Part shown: in pieces, positions 44,602-53,148 of the stretch
How positions within the stretch are numbered: the stretch's first letter is position 1
How the letters are laid out: each line of letters starts with the position of its first letter
Assembly (NCBI GenBank): GCA_009693115.1
Contig: SHXW01000010.1
Span: 1-64,000 of the forward strand
From: Dehalococcoidia bacterium
GTDB taxonomy: Bacteria; Chloroflexota; Dehalococcoidia; Lucifugimonadales; Lucifugimonadaceae
Direction of reading: 5' to 3'
Length of the DNA: 64,000 nt
Program-made: the position numbers and the translations under genes
The notes under the pieces: model-generated
What the model was told of the DNA's origin: nothing
Databases searched by the model: none
Seen by the model: the letters and a program-made list of their open reading frames with translations, nothing else

Positions 44602-44853
44602 CCAGCCACCGCCTTTCGCCCCGACGAAGTCGAGGGGCCCTGTCACTCCCCTCTCCATTCAGGGGACGGGTACCCGCGAAAGCGTGTCGCAGGGCGTGCG
44701 TCGCGATATGATTCGCCCTGCTGGCAATCCAGGACGCCGTGTGAATTCAGGCTTCTCCCTCACCCGGACCCGCGCCCATGGAACATCCGGCCGGGTTGGG
44801 AGCCCCGGACCCTGCTGATCCGTCGCAGTGAAATGACCCGGAGGAGTTAACCC

Positions 44854-45489
44854 ATGCCGCAGTACCAGTTCCAGGACATCTTGAGCGACCCCGACGAACT
44901 GCGAACGATCATCGGGTCCCCTTCCGAAAACGCCGTCAAGAAACAACTACCGGCGCTGGACAAACACTGCCGGGACTTCATCTCGCGGTCGCCCTTCCTC
45001 CTCCTCGGCACTACGGGAGCAGGGGGACGCGGCGATGTTTCGCCGAAAGGCGACAGGCCAGGCTTCACGATGGTGTGTGACGACCGGACGCTGGTAATCC
45101 CTGATCGCCCCGGCAACCGCAGGGTTGACTCTCTGACAAACATTCTGGAAAACCCTAACGTGGGCGTGCTGTTCATGGTCCCGGGCATGGGCGAGACGTT
45201 GCGGGTGAACGGCACTGCGAAGATTGTGCGGGACTCCGATCTCCTCGAACGCATGGCGGTCAATGGCAAACGCCCTATCCTGGGAATAGCCGTTGAAGTG
45301 CACGAGGCCTACATCCACTGCGCGAAGGCGATCATCAGGTCATCGCTCTGGCAACCGGAAACGTGGCAGCCAGTTGGTGACTTCCCGACGCTCGGGCAGA
45401 TGCTGCTCGACCAGACACGGCGGACGGACTGCACGGTCGAGGAGCTTGACGCTCAAGTGAAGGAGTCATACGCGCACAGGCTGTACTGA
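44854..45489 (+). CDS. FMN-binding PPOX-fold protein, MSMEG_1061 family
   Basis: The protein belongs to the pyridoxamine-phosphate-oxidase-like split-barrel flavoproteins of the MSMEG_1061 type. ATG 44854 has GGAGGAG 9 bases upstream. Landmarks are IGSPSENAVKKQLPALDKHCRDFISRSPFLLLGT, GDVSPKGDRPGF, IPDRPGNRRVDSLTNILENPNVGVLFMVPGMGETLRVNG and VHEAYIHCAKAIIRSSLW. Relatives bind FMN or F420 and are thought to reduce or oxidise small molecules; the substrate is unknown. Length 211 is normal. It follows dnaE after 250 bases without clear linkage. Confidence 0.88.
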   Translation: MPQYQFQDILSDPDELRTIIGSPSENAVKKQLPALDKHCRDFISRSPFLLLGTTGAGGRGDVSPKGDRPGFTMVCDDRTLVIPDRPGNRRVDSLTNILENPNVGVLFMVPGMGETLRVNGTAKIVRDSDLLERMAVNGKRPILGIAVEVHEAYIHCAKAIIRSSLWQPETWQPVGDFPTLGQMLLDQTRRTDCTVEELDAQVKESYAHRLY

Positions 45490-45717
45490 CGGCGGTTGTG
45501 CGTCTTGTTCTGATGGACGTGATCTTGCCGGAAGGCACTGTCCTGTGACGCGACGACGCCCCGGACGAGGGCCCTTCCACTCTCCGCGCATCGGGCGGCG
45601 TCCGGGGCATCAGGCCAGGAACGACCGCGAGGAACTCGGCGTTCTCCGCGCATCACGCCGCTCCCCGGCATGCCCCGCGAGGCCGGACATGGGTGAATAC
45701 CGCGAGAGGAGTCGCTC

Positions 45718-45951
45718 TTGAAGTGGACCGTGTTCGCCACTGCGCCGGACCAGATGACGGCGGAGATGTGGGTCGAACTCCTGCGCCATGACGGGATACG
45801 GTGCGAAATCAGGCCGGGCGACACCAGCCGCTTCATGGGTGTCGGGACTCTGCCGGTGAGGCTCGTCGCTCCAGAAGACCAGGCGGCCACGGCTAAAACG
45901 GCGCTTGACCTGCTGTTGCAAAACACTGGCGCTGATGATTCCGGCGAATGA
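45718..45951 (+). CDS. Small DUF2007-like protein
   Basis: The 77-residue product reads WTVFATAPDQMTAEMWVELLRHDGIRCEI and LPVRLVAPEDQAATAKTALDLLL. This is the pattern of the DUF2007 'putative signal-transducing' fold, which resembles a P-II-like alpha/beta module: one helix choosing a subunit, then a short strand with the conserved 'L.V...D...A...L'. GAGAGGAG at 45704-45711 lies 6 bases before the TTG start. Function is unknown. It precedes ogt, which is on the opposite strand. Confidence 0.7.
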   Translation: MKWTVFATAPDQMTAEMWVELLRHDGIRCEIRPGDTSRFMGVGTLPVRLVAPEDQAATAKTALDLLLQNTGADDSGE

Positions 45952-45998
45952 CCGCAGATCTCTTCCGTAAAAGCACTGCGCGCCGCCAAGTCGAGGCG

Positions 45999-46562
45999 CT
46001 ACGCGTGGACAATCTGGCGACTGGACCACGCCGCGGACTCCATGTTAAGCAGGCGCTGCTTCAGTGGCAGGCCCACCGACCCGCCAAAACCGTGCAGCCC
46101 GCCGTCCGAACCGACGACCCGGTGACAAGGCACCAGCAGCGGCACAGGGTTTCGGGCCATTGCCTGCCCTGCGCCGCGCGCCGCTCTCGGGCTCCCCGCT
46201 TCACCGGCCAGCCATGCATATGTGCGCGTCTCGCCCGGAGGGATCCCCCGGCAGGCCCGTCTCGCACGCTGGAAGAACTCCGGCCAGCCTGACATGTCCA
46301 CCGGCACACTCGAAAGGTCAACCGGTTCACCGGCGCAGTAACGAATGATCAAGTCCCGCACACTTTTCAGGGCGGCTGGTTCATGCAAAGCGGGAGATGA
46401 GCCGCCAGACAGGCCTGCTGCGGATCTTGCCTCTTCCGGCGACGGCTCAGGCAGACTCGTCTGCCTGACACCCTGCTTCGAAGCGACGACGGCCACCCAC
46501 CCGAGGGCGGTCTCAAAAACGTCGTACTTCAAGTCCGCGAGATGTGCGGTTGCAGCGAGCAT
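45999..46562 (-). CDS. ogt: Methylated-DNA-protein cysteine methyltransferase
   Basis: The enzyme moves alkyl groups from O6-alkylguanine to its own cysteine and is used once. The active site is VPCHRVVGSDG, preceded by the DNA-binding helix FFQRARRACRGIPPGETRTYAWLAGEAGSPRAARGAGQAMARNP. The C-terminal GLPLKQRLLNME is usual. ATG 46562 has GGAGG 5 bases upstream and is preferred to 46607. The N-terminal domain is slightly longer than average and Ser/Pro-rich at about 55-75. The symbol reflects the family; which of Ogt or Ada-C type it is cannot be fixed. Confidence 0.93.
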   Translation of the reverse strand: MLAATAHLADLKYDVFETALGWVAVVASKQGVRQTSLPEPSPEEARSAAGLSGGSSPALHEPAALKSVRDLIIRYCAGEPVDLSSVPVDMSGWPEFFQRARRACRGIPPGETRTYAWLAGEAGSPRAARGAGQAMARNPVPLLVPCHRVVGSDGGLHGFGGSVGLPLKQRLLNMESAAWSSRQIVHA

Positions 46563-46720
46563 GGGTGCCTCCGGTGCCTCGTACGGCGACTGAAATCCGC
46601 CGGACACACCAGAGATTCTATCGTCGCAGACACTTCATGGCCCACCACCCGTCACAGCCTCAGGCATTGCTGGTACTGGTCAGGCAAGGCACTTCCTGCA
46701 TGCGCTCCGGACCCGGCGTT

Positions 46721-49348
46721 TCAGCGAGCGCGCCTGCGCCGCCCCGCCCGACTGGCCAGGCTCCCCAGCCTGTAAATGATCATGGAGCGCAGGACCCTGT
46801 TCCATGCCCAGCCGAGGGCGGAGGCATTGTCGCGGTCCGTCTGCCTCCGGGCATAGACAAGCCGCGCGTATTCGGACGATATGTGCAGGGCCTGCTCAGC
46901 GGCGCGCGGAGCCGCTGCACCCACAGCCAGGGCGAACTCGCCTGGCGTCTGGTCTTTGGAGCGCCGGATTCCAAAGAGCCACCCCGCCCTGACCATCTGT
47001 GTGTAGGAACGGGTCGCGGGATCCATGCCGCGGTGGGCTCCCCACCAGGCAGCGTAAGCGGCAAGCAAAAGAGCGCCGAAGGCTGCCAGACCGTACCAAA
47101 CTCCGGGCGGAATACGGAACCGGGACGCTGCCCCTCCGGCCCCCGGCAGGCCCATGGCAGCGAGCGCCGCGCTCTGGGCTTCATCAATGTCCTGCTGTCT
47201 GAGCAGCATGTCTTCATCGAAGGCCCCGCCGCCTATGAGGCGGGTCAGGTCCAAGCCGGGCGACGTTGACACCTCCACGCCACGCGGGTCTATGCGGCGG
47301 CCCGGGGTGACCTCGATGTCTATCCAGCCGTATTCCGGAAAGTAAACTTGGCTCCACCCATGCCTGTCGCGGTCACGAACGATGAACGCCCCCTGATCCG
47401 GCACGTACTCGCCAGATGCCCACCCGGCAACCATGCGTGACGGGACTCCCACTGCCCTGAGCAACACAGTGGCGGCGGAGCCGTAGTACTGCGAGTAACC
47501 CTTGATGGCGCCAGCGTTGCATTCAGGGATTCTGGCAGGACAGGGTTCAGAGCGGGTCCCGAACAGAAAGTAGTCAACACCGTCAGCGTCCGGGGCCGGG
47601 CCTGCAATATCCTGGCTGTAAACCTGTGAACGCAGGAACCCCGCTATCGCGAGCGCCTTTTCGTAGGGCGTCTGGGCGTTGGCGGTTATTTCCTGGGCCA
47701 TCGCCCGCACCCTCGGCGCAAGAGTCGCAGGGAGCTGAAGGTAGCGGTCAGTCACCCACGCCGGGTAGTTGGACCCGGCTGCGGCAAGGTCCTCGTCGTC
47801 AGCCAGCGAAATGTTGATCGTCACGTTGTACGAATCATTGGGGTCGATGTCTTCAGATAACTTCACACCCACCTGCTCGAATGGCGCGTCGCGCTCGAGG
47901 ACGACCGAGGACGGAGCCTCCGTGTCAGCGTTGACGAGCAGGGTGGCGTGCAGTCCATCCGGCGTGATGGCGGCGAGCACCCGGTCAAGCTGCTGGGCGA
48001 TGTCCTGCGGGACATTCGGGCTGGCGGTCCGGTCCCGGTATTCCAGCCGTATCTGCCGCGCCACCTGCCTCACGTCGGCAGGCAGCGCCTGGATACCCGT
48101 AGCCGGCCCGGCGAGCGAAATGACATAACGCGGCGGCTCCAGCACCTCGACCGAGACATCCCTGTCCATGGATACGACCGATCCCACGGGCAGGACGGTC
48201 GTTGTCTTGAAAAGTGGCTGAAAGCGCTGCTCAACACGCTCGCGAGACCTGTCAGAGGGGATCAGACCTGACGGCGCGTGCGCAGGGACGGTGTTCACAG
48301 TGCGCGGGCCTGCGAGCCAGCCCTGCGGCGCGTAGTACTGATAGACGCGCGCCGGGTAAAGCGTCGAATAGCGGGACGTGACCCACATGATGGGGTCGTC
48401 GGTCAGGTTGATGGGGCCATGAAACGCCAGAACGTCCCCCGGCGCGGTGAGCGGCAGCCTCTTGTCCCTGTTGTGCACCCCCGAAAGGAGCCTCGTCGCC
48501 GGCTCACGCAGGCCGTCTATCGGCTTGCGGAGGACCTTCCATTGCTCCGTGAGTTGCCCGGAGCGCACTTCGAAGACCGGTATCAGCGCGGCGACCGCCA
48601 CGACGATGCCGCCGAGGATCAGGCCGTCACGCGCCGACTGCAAGCGGATACTCGCCGGGAACGACGTGCCTGCCTTCTGCCACAGCCTCGCCTTGCGGAC
48701 GGCCATCAGGTGGGCAAAGAGCGCCACGGCCGCAAGGATGAACAGGAAGAACGTCTGCTCGTGCCTGCCCTGACGGTAGCTGAGGTCTGTCAGCAGGCCC
48801 ATCCCGAGCAGGACCGCCGGCACCCATGGGTTGCGGAATTCGAACGTGACCCACGAGACGGTATAGGCGGATACCCATGTCACCGCGATCATCATCAGGG
48901 CGAACGGGACAGAGTCCGTGCTGATGCCGCCGGTTTTCGCCGCGTTGACCCACAGGAACATGCGCTCCCAGGCGTCCCGTGCACGCGTCGCGGGGTCGCC
49001 GCCGACGGCGGGGATGGACCCCTGCCACATGATGATGGCAAACCCGATCACCAGAAATGCGAAAGGCTGAGAGATGTACCAAGGGACCCGCGTGCGGGAT
49101 ACCCAGTAGGCGATTCCTCCCGCCATGAGGGCGGTGGGGACCAGTGACGGAAGGTCTCCCCAGCCGGACAGATGCACAGCCCACGAGACCGCAATGAGCA
49201 TTGCGCCAAGCAGACCGGCGGTTATCCAGTCATCAAGGCTCGTGCCCTTGAGCCATGCGGCGGGCCTCCGCCACAGAGCGGAAGTATTCTGGCGCTGCTC
49301 CGCCCCGGCAATTTGGTCCGTGCCCCTCCGGGCGACCATGTCGCTCAT
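46721..49348 (-). CDS. Transglutaminase-like membrane protein (TgpA type) with Ser in place of the catalytic Cys
   Basis: The protein has about six N-terminal membrane helices, a large extracytoplasmic transglutaminase-like domain and a C-terminal helix with a cytoplasmic tail (DUF4129-like). The expected nucleophile position in 'GxCxYYxSA' is GYSQYYGSA, with TCG (Ser619) instead of Cys; His663 in RDRHGWSQVYF and Asp677 in GWIDIEVTP remain. Just before it, SEPCPARIPEC inserts two Cys absent from the standard motif. Either the protein is inactive and structural, or it uses another nucleophile. It overlaps the DUF58 gene by 4 bases and follows moxR: this trio is common and membrane-linked. Confidence 0.88.
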   Translation of the reverse strand: MSDMVARRGTDQIAGAEQRQNTSALWRRPAAWLKGTSLDDWITAGLLGAMLIAVSWAVHLSGWGDLPSLVPTALMAGGIAYWVSRTRVPWYISQPFAFLVIGFAIIMWQGSIPAVGGDPATRARDAWERMFLWVNAAKTGGISTDSVPFALMMIAVTWVSAYTVSWVTFEFRNPWVPAVLLGMGLLTDLSYRQGRHEQTFFLFILAAVALFAHLMAVRKARLWQKAGTSFPASIRLQSARDGLILGGIVVAVAALIPVFEVRSGQLTEQWKVLRKPIDGLREPATRLLSGVHNRDKRLPLTAPGDVLAFHGPINLTDDPIMWVTSRYSTLYPARVYQYYAPQGWLAGPRTVNTVPAHAPSGLIPSDRSRERVEQRFQPLFKTTTVLPVGSVVSMDRDVSVEVLEPPRYVISLAGPATGIQALPADVRQVARQIRLEYRDRTASPNVPQDIAQQLDRVLAAITPDGLHATLLVNADTEAPSSVVLERDAPFEQVGVKLSEDIDPNDSYNVTINISLADDEDLAAAGSNYPAWVTDRYLQLPATLAPRVRAMAQEITANAQTPYEKALAIAGFLRSQVYSQDIAGPAPDADGVDYFLFGTRSEPCPARIPECNAGAIKGYSQYYGSAATVLLRAVGVPSRMVAGWASGEYVPDQGAFIVRDRDRHGWSQVYFPEYGWIDIEVTPGRRIDPRGVEVSTSPGLDLTRLIGGGAFDEDMLLRQQDIDEAQSAALAAMGLPGAGGAASRFRIPPGVWYGLAAFGALLLAAYAAWWGAHRGMDPATRSYTQMVRAGWLFGIRRSKDQTPGEFALAVGAAAPRAAEQALHISSEYARLVYARRQTDRDNASALGWAWNRVLRSMIIYRLGSLASRAGRRRRAR

Positions 49349-50730
49349 ATGGTGGCTGCTCCCGCCACGGGCGTCTTGGTGCGTTCCATCTCGTGCCTGA
49401 TGGCGGTGAGGTCAGGGCGGGCCGAACGTCCACCTCCTCTGATCGGCGCGGATAGCACGGCGGCTATCGAGTCTCCCTTGCGGACCCGGTACGTCGTGAC
49501 CCCACCCATGAGCAGGGAATGCACGGTGTTTTCATTCTGGGTGCCGCCAAAGGAGGCCCGGTTCAGGGCGACCGCAGTCACCCGGACGCCGCGGCGCTGC
49601 AGACCGGCGGCCGCCTTCGTCCACTCCTCGTCGCCGGAGCCGGTGATGACAACCAGAGAAGAACTCTGGCTGAACTCGCGCTCAAGTTCGGCCAGTATGT
49701 CGAGGAGCGGGATGTCGCCTGACGGGCGGCTCGCTGCGATGTGGCGCATGATCGCCTCCCGGTGCGCGGCGGACCTGTCGGGAGGGGCGATCAGCGACCG
49801 GCTGCCGTGGGCCGCGTAGCCAATTGGGAGGATGGTGCGGGCGTAGCGGTCAATGACGGAGGCGGCGATGGTTGCGCCGTACTCGTCAACGGACTCCTGC
49901 CCGTCCCCCGCCTGCGAGTCCCGGTGCTGGTCGAAGACGACCCACACATGCGAAGCTGCGCCGCGGTCGAACTGCTTGACAATCAGTTTGCCAGCGCGGG
50001 CGGTGGAGGGCCAGTGGATGCGGCTGACGGAGTCTCCCGGAACGTACTCGCGCACAGAGGACACATCTGTGCTCAGGATATTGGCCCGCAGCTGACGTGA
50101 GCTGTCACCTGCCTGGTGGATGGCAGGCGCGGCAAAGTCAGGGACGTGGATCACCCGCGGGTAGACCAGGAGTTTTTCCACTCCCTTGAATTCGATCTCG
50201 CGGGGGAAGAGGGCGAACGGATCCGACGCCCGCACTACAAGCGGCCCAATGTTGAACTCGCCGCGGCGACCAAGCTGCACGGAGGCTCGCATGCGGCTGA
50301 AGCCCACCATCACCCCGAGCGATGTGACGTGGCGGATGGTGAGTCCCGGGATGTCGGTCTTGTCTTCCACCTCTACGAAGGCCTTGGGCGCCCGTCCCGT
50401 GTTTTCGAGGACTATCTCCTCCTCCATCATGTCGCCCACGGAAAACGGGCCGCGAGGCCGGTTGACCTTCGCAGATATCTGGCTCGCGCCCACCTTCGAC
50501 CAGATGTAGGAGATGACAAGGATCATCGCCAGGACATAGTTGAGCTTGACCATGAGGTCAAAGCCCGTCGCCGCGCCCGATATGAATGCGACAACCATGA
50601 TGAAGATCACGGCGTACAGGACGGGGTGCCTGCGAAGGGCCCGGACCACACGCACACCCTGCCCGCCAGATGCCGTGGCCGGGCCGGACTGCCCGCCTGC
50701 CGGGCTTGATTTGGACCGGGGTTCCTGCAT
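49345..50730 (-). CDS. DUF58 domain protein
   Basis: After two membrane helices (VVRALRRHPVLYAVIFIMVVAF and NYVLAMILVISYIW) comes the DUF58 module with a von-Willebrand-like region: VREYVPGDSVSRIHWPSTARAGKLIVKQFDRGAASHVWVVFDQHRD, the family core. Such proteins partner with MoxR AAA ATPases and transglutaminase-like proteins at the cell envelope. I use ATG 50730 (MQEPRSKSSP); the frame is open to 50781. Its end overlaps the start of the transglutaminase-like gene. Confidence 0.88.
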   Translation of the reverse strand: MQEPRSKSSPAGGQSGPATASGGQGVRVVRALRRHPVLYAVIFIMVVAFISGAATGFDLMVKLNYVLAMILVISYIWSKVGASQISAKVNRPRGPFSVGDMMEEEIVLENTGRAPKAFVEVEDKTDIPGLTIRHVTSLGVMVGFSRMRASVQLGRRGEFNIGPLVVRASDPFALFPREIEFKGVEKLLVYPRVIHVPDFAAPAIHQAGDSSRQLRANILSTDVSSVREYVPGDSVSRIHWPSTARAGKLIVKQFDRGAASHVWVVFDQHRDSQAGDGQESVDEYGATIAASVIDRYARTILPIGYAAHGSRSLIAPPDRSAAHREAIMRHIAASRPSGDIPLLDILAELEREFSQSSSLVVITGSGDEEWTKAAAGLQRRGVRVTAVALNRASFGGTQNENTVHSLLMGGVTTYRVRKGDSIAAVLSAPIRGGGRSARPDLTAIRHEMERTKTPVAGAATI

Positions 50731-50837
50731 TGCCACGCGGTTGCGCACTCCGTCAAATGGCTGGCATGTGGCTGGACACAATCAATGCGGGCTTGCTGTC
50801 ATGCCGTCTGGCCAGGTGTTCGAGGGCTGCTCTGCTC

Positions 50838-51818
50838 TCAGGCAGTTGCCGTTGCGGGCTGCCGCCCCCCGCCGCCACCGGGCACGGGCGTCTCCGCCAG
50901 CACCTCTTCGACGACCGACTCCTGGCTCACCCCCCTCATCCGGGCGGAGGGCGAGAGGAGCACGCGGTGGGCCATGACGGAGACGGCGATGCCCTTGATG
51001 TCATCAGGGACAACATAGTCCCGGCCTTGCAGCAGAGCGAATGCCTTGGCGCCCTTCATCAGGCTCAGCGAAGCGCGAGGAGACACACCCAGGGCTGCCT
51101 CACGGTGAGTGCGCGTGGCGTTCGCCATGTCCACTATGTACTGCTTGACCAGCGGGTCTATGTAGACGCGGTCGGCCAGGTCCTGGAGGTGGATGATGTC
51201 GGCGGGTTTGCAGGCAGCCCGTATCTGGTCTATGGGGTCGGTCTGCTCGCGGCGATCCAGGATGGCGATCTCCTCATCGCGCGTCGGGTATCCGAGCGAG
51301 ATGCGCATGAAGAAACGGTCAAGCTGGGCCTCGGGCAAAGGGAAGGTGCCCTCGTACTCGATGGGATTCTGCGTCGCCAGGACCATGAATGGCTCCGGCA
51401 GCTTGTACGTGATGCCCTCGACAGTGACCTGTCGCTCGCCCATCGCTTCCAGGAGCGCTGACTGTGTCTTGGGCGTGGCCCGGTTGATCTCGTCGGCCAG
51501 CACTACCTGGGCGATTACGGGGCCGGCCCTGAACTCAAAGTTCTCTGTCTTCTGGTTGTATATGGAAACGCCCGTCACATCTGAGGGAAGCAGGTCAGGT
51601 GTGAACTGGAGGCGCCGAAACTCACACCCTGTGGTCACTGCGATGGACCGCGCGAGCATCGTTTTGCCAACGCCTGGCACGTCCTCGATGAGGATGTGGC
51701 CCTTGCTTATGAGGGCGACGAGAGAAAGTTCGATGACTCTGCGCTTGCCGACAATGACCGTGGAGATGTTGCCCACAAGGCTCTGGGTAAGGGCTCTGGG
51801 GTCAGATGCCTGCGTCAT
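50838..51818 (-). CDS. MoxR-family AAA+ ATPase
   Basis: MoxR ATPases act as chaperones for the maturation of membrane and metal-linked complexes, here presumably with the DUF58 and transglutaminase proteins that follow. Walker A is VPGVGKTMLARS, Walker B VLADEINRATPKTQSALLEAM, sensor ATQNPIEYEGTFPLPEAQLDRFFMRI, and the arginine finger and lid follow (VSPRASLSLMKGAKAFALLQGRDYVVPDDIK). The MIDAS-like tail is short. Length 326 is normal and the start MTQASDPRALTQSLVGNISTVIVGK is family-like. Confidence 0.96.
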   Translation of the reverse strand: MTQASDPRALTQSLVGNISTVIVGKRRVIELSLVALISKGHILIEDVPGVGKTMLARSIAVTTGCEFRRLQFTPDLLPSDVTGVSIYNQKTENFEFRAGPVIAQVVLADEINRATPKTQSALLEAMGERQVTVEGITYKLPEPFMVLATQNPIEYEGTFPLPEAQLDRFFMRISLGYPTRDEEIAILDRREQTDPIDQIRAACKPADIIHLQDLADRVYIDPLVKQYIVDMANATRTHREAALGVSPRASLSLMKGAKAFALLQGRDYVVPDDIKGIAVSVMAHRVLLSPSARMRGVSQESVVEEVLAETPVPGGGGGRQPATATA

Positions 51819-52021
51819 GTCCTGCTCCAGTGAATTGGCCTGTCACAGTCCCACCTCTGCCTGCAGGCGCCATCCGAGCGTGGAAAGCGATGAGGAAGAA
51901 GGCCCCGCCATTACCGAAAAGGTGTCTTGATCCCCATCTCCCCACAGGCTGACCGCCAATCGTGTCAGCATGATGTCTGGCCCGGAATACAGTGCATGCG
52001 CCAGCGCCTGTTGCCAGCGTC

Positions 52022-52053
52022 TGATATTGGTGGGCGCCTGATGTTGGTGGGCG
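52022..52053. repeat. Partial tandem copy of the tRNA-Val 3' end
   Basis: TGATATTGGTGGGCG (52022-52036) repeats as TGATGTTGGTGGGCG (52040-52054) with one change. On the minus strand this is the tRNA-Val CGCCCACCA tail plus 6 flanking bases, doubled at an 18-base period. It could be a slipped duplication or a trace of integration; no integrase is near. Confidence 0.6.
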
Positions 52054-52121
52054 ATAGAGGGATCGAACCTCTGACCTTCTGTGTGTAAAACAGACGCTCT
52101 AACCAGCTGAGCTAATCGCCC
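52045..52121 (-). tRNA. tRNA-Val (anticodon TAC)
   Basis: GGGCGAT pairs with ATCGCCC; D-stem GCTC/GAGC; anticodon stem TCTGT/ACAGA around TTTACAC, giving anticodon TAC; T-arm AGAGG-TTCGATC-CCTCT. CCA is encoded at 52047-52045. Confidence 0.95.
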
Positions 52122-52428
52122 GATGCAGTCTCCGGTCCCCGTGGCCCCGTCCGTCGTATCTTCCTCAGGGTTTAGTTGCGCACAGGATCACGCCGCGCCT
52201 CACAAGTCAGGCCCAGCCATGGTCCGGCGGCATCCGGGCCTTATCCTATCTGCCCGCAGCGCCTTCGGGAAGTGGGAGCGATTTACCGAGGACGGCAGGG
52301 GATGGCGCAAGGCCGGCGAGAAGTGCTGGAGAAAACCGAGGGCATGGGAGATGAACGCCCCGATCCATGTCTGCCCATCAGCAGGCCAGACTCGGCGTCC
52401 ATGTTCATCTGCGGATCAGATGGTGGGG
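52122..52428. other. Gap between tRNA-Val and tRNA-Arg
   Basis: These 307 bases hold no further tRNA and no ORF with a ribosome site; the open frames crossing it (52123-52515 and 52176-52493 on plus) run through the tRNA gene antisense and are shadows. I see no promoter or terminator of note. Confidence 0.4.
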
Positions 52429-52504
52429 TGGCGCGCTTGGAGGGAATCGAACCCTCAGCCTCAGCCTTCGCAGGGCTGCGCTCTATCCGTTGAGCTACAA
52501 GCGC
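52429..52504 (-). tRNA. tRNA-Arg (anticodon GCG)
   Basis: GCGCTTG pairs with CAAGCGC; D-stem GCTC/GAGC; anticodon stem CAGCC/GGCTG around CTGCGAA, giving anticodon GCG; T-arm GAGGG-TTCGATT-CCCTC; discriminator G with encoded CCA. Anticodon GCG reads CGC and CGU directly; most bacteria use ACG (inosine) for these codons. Confidence 0.92.
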
Positions 52505-52605
52505 ACCGTTGTTGACCTCCCCGTCCGCTCTGACTTTCCTGTTTCTCAGTGCGCTGCGAACGCACCTGGCGGGACGAGGGTGACTGAATGGGGTGTTTTC
52601 TGTGG

Positions 52606-52692
52606 TGGTGCCGAGGGAGAGACTCGAACTCTCATACCCGTAATGGGTACTACGCCCTGAACGTAGCGCGTCTACCGTTTCGCCACCTCGGC
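52606..52692 (-). tRNA. tRNA-Leu (anticodon CAG)
   Basis: GCCGAGG pairs with CCTCGGC; long variable arm as in class II tRNAs; anticodon stem CTACG/CGTAG around TTCAGGG, giving CAG; T-arm GAGAG-TTCGAGT-CTCTC. CCA is encoded. Confidence 0.94.
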
Positions 52693-52795
52693 ATCGGGAT
52701 CCTCGCCGCAAATCAGTTTACATCGCCCCCAGTGCGGCCTCGAGGAGCGAGGTTGCGGGTTCGTCGCCTGCCCGGCCTGACGCCCCGCGATTGGG

Positions 52796-52872
52796 TGGTG
52801 GGCGGTACAGGGCTCGAACCTGTGACCTCGTCGGTGTGAACGACGCGCTCTAACCAGCTGAGCTAACCGCCC
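52796..52872 (-). tRNA. tRNA-Val (anticodon CAC)
   Basis: GGGCGGT pairs with ACCGCCC; D-stem GCTC/GAGC; anticodon stem CGTCG/CGACG around TTCACAC, giving CAC; T-arm ACAGG-TTCGAGC-CCTGT. CCA is encoded. Confidence 0.94.
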
Positions 52873-52930
52873 CTCATATTTCTTGCAGGCCCTGGCGCCT
52901 GCCTGTCCCGGCAGATTGGTGTGCGGCTGC

Positions 52931-53006
52931 TGGTGGCGACGACTGGATTCGAACCAGTGACCTAGCGCTTATGAAGCGCCCGCTCTTACCGCTGAGCTAC
53001 GCCGCC
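52931..53006 (-). tRNA. tRNA with anticodon CAT (elongator Met or Ile2)
   Basis: GGCGGCG pairs with CGTCGCC (one G-T); D-stem GCTC/GAGC; anticodon stem GGCGC/GCGCT around TTCATAA, giving CAT; T-arm ACTGG-TTCGAAT-CCAGT. CCA is encoded. The first pair is not the C-A mismatch of an initiator. The anticodon arm and the CGCTxGGTCxCTGG part resemble tRNA-Ile2 (lysidine) as much as elongator Met, so identity is open. Confidence 0.9.
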
Positions 53007-53050
53007 CCCGCCTGCCTGGCCGCCCGGCGTTGCGCGCCGTGCAACTTCAC

Positions 53051-53079
53051 ATGGTAGAGACAGAGGCAGGTCAGGTCAA
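53051..53079 (-). promoter_or_regulatory. Promoter upstream of the tRNA run
   Basis: On minus, TTGACC (53079-53074), 17 bases, TACCAT (53056-53051). The transcript would begin about 38 bases before the CAT tRNA and could carry all five tRNAs. Confidence 0.55.
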
Positions 53080-53148
53080 CGAAACGTGGGGACATGCCGG
53101 TGGGTCGGTTGAAGATTGAAACGCCACCCGCCCCGCCCGGGTCTGAGT

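Noticed and set aside
45490-45717. GC-rich gap with inverted GCCCCGGAC/GTCCGGGGC and repeated TCTCCGCGCATC as an RNA gene
   Set aside because: The arms are 30 bases apart and no known RNA fold is visible; too weak to call.
48278-49147. 289-codon His/Arg-rich frame on plus
   Set aside because: It is antisense to the membrane part of the transglutaminase-like gene and has no start signal.
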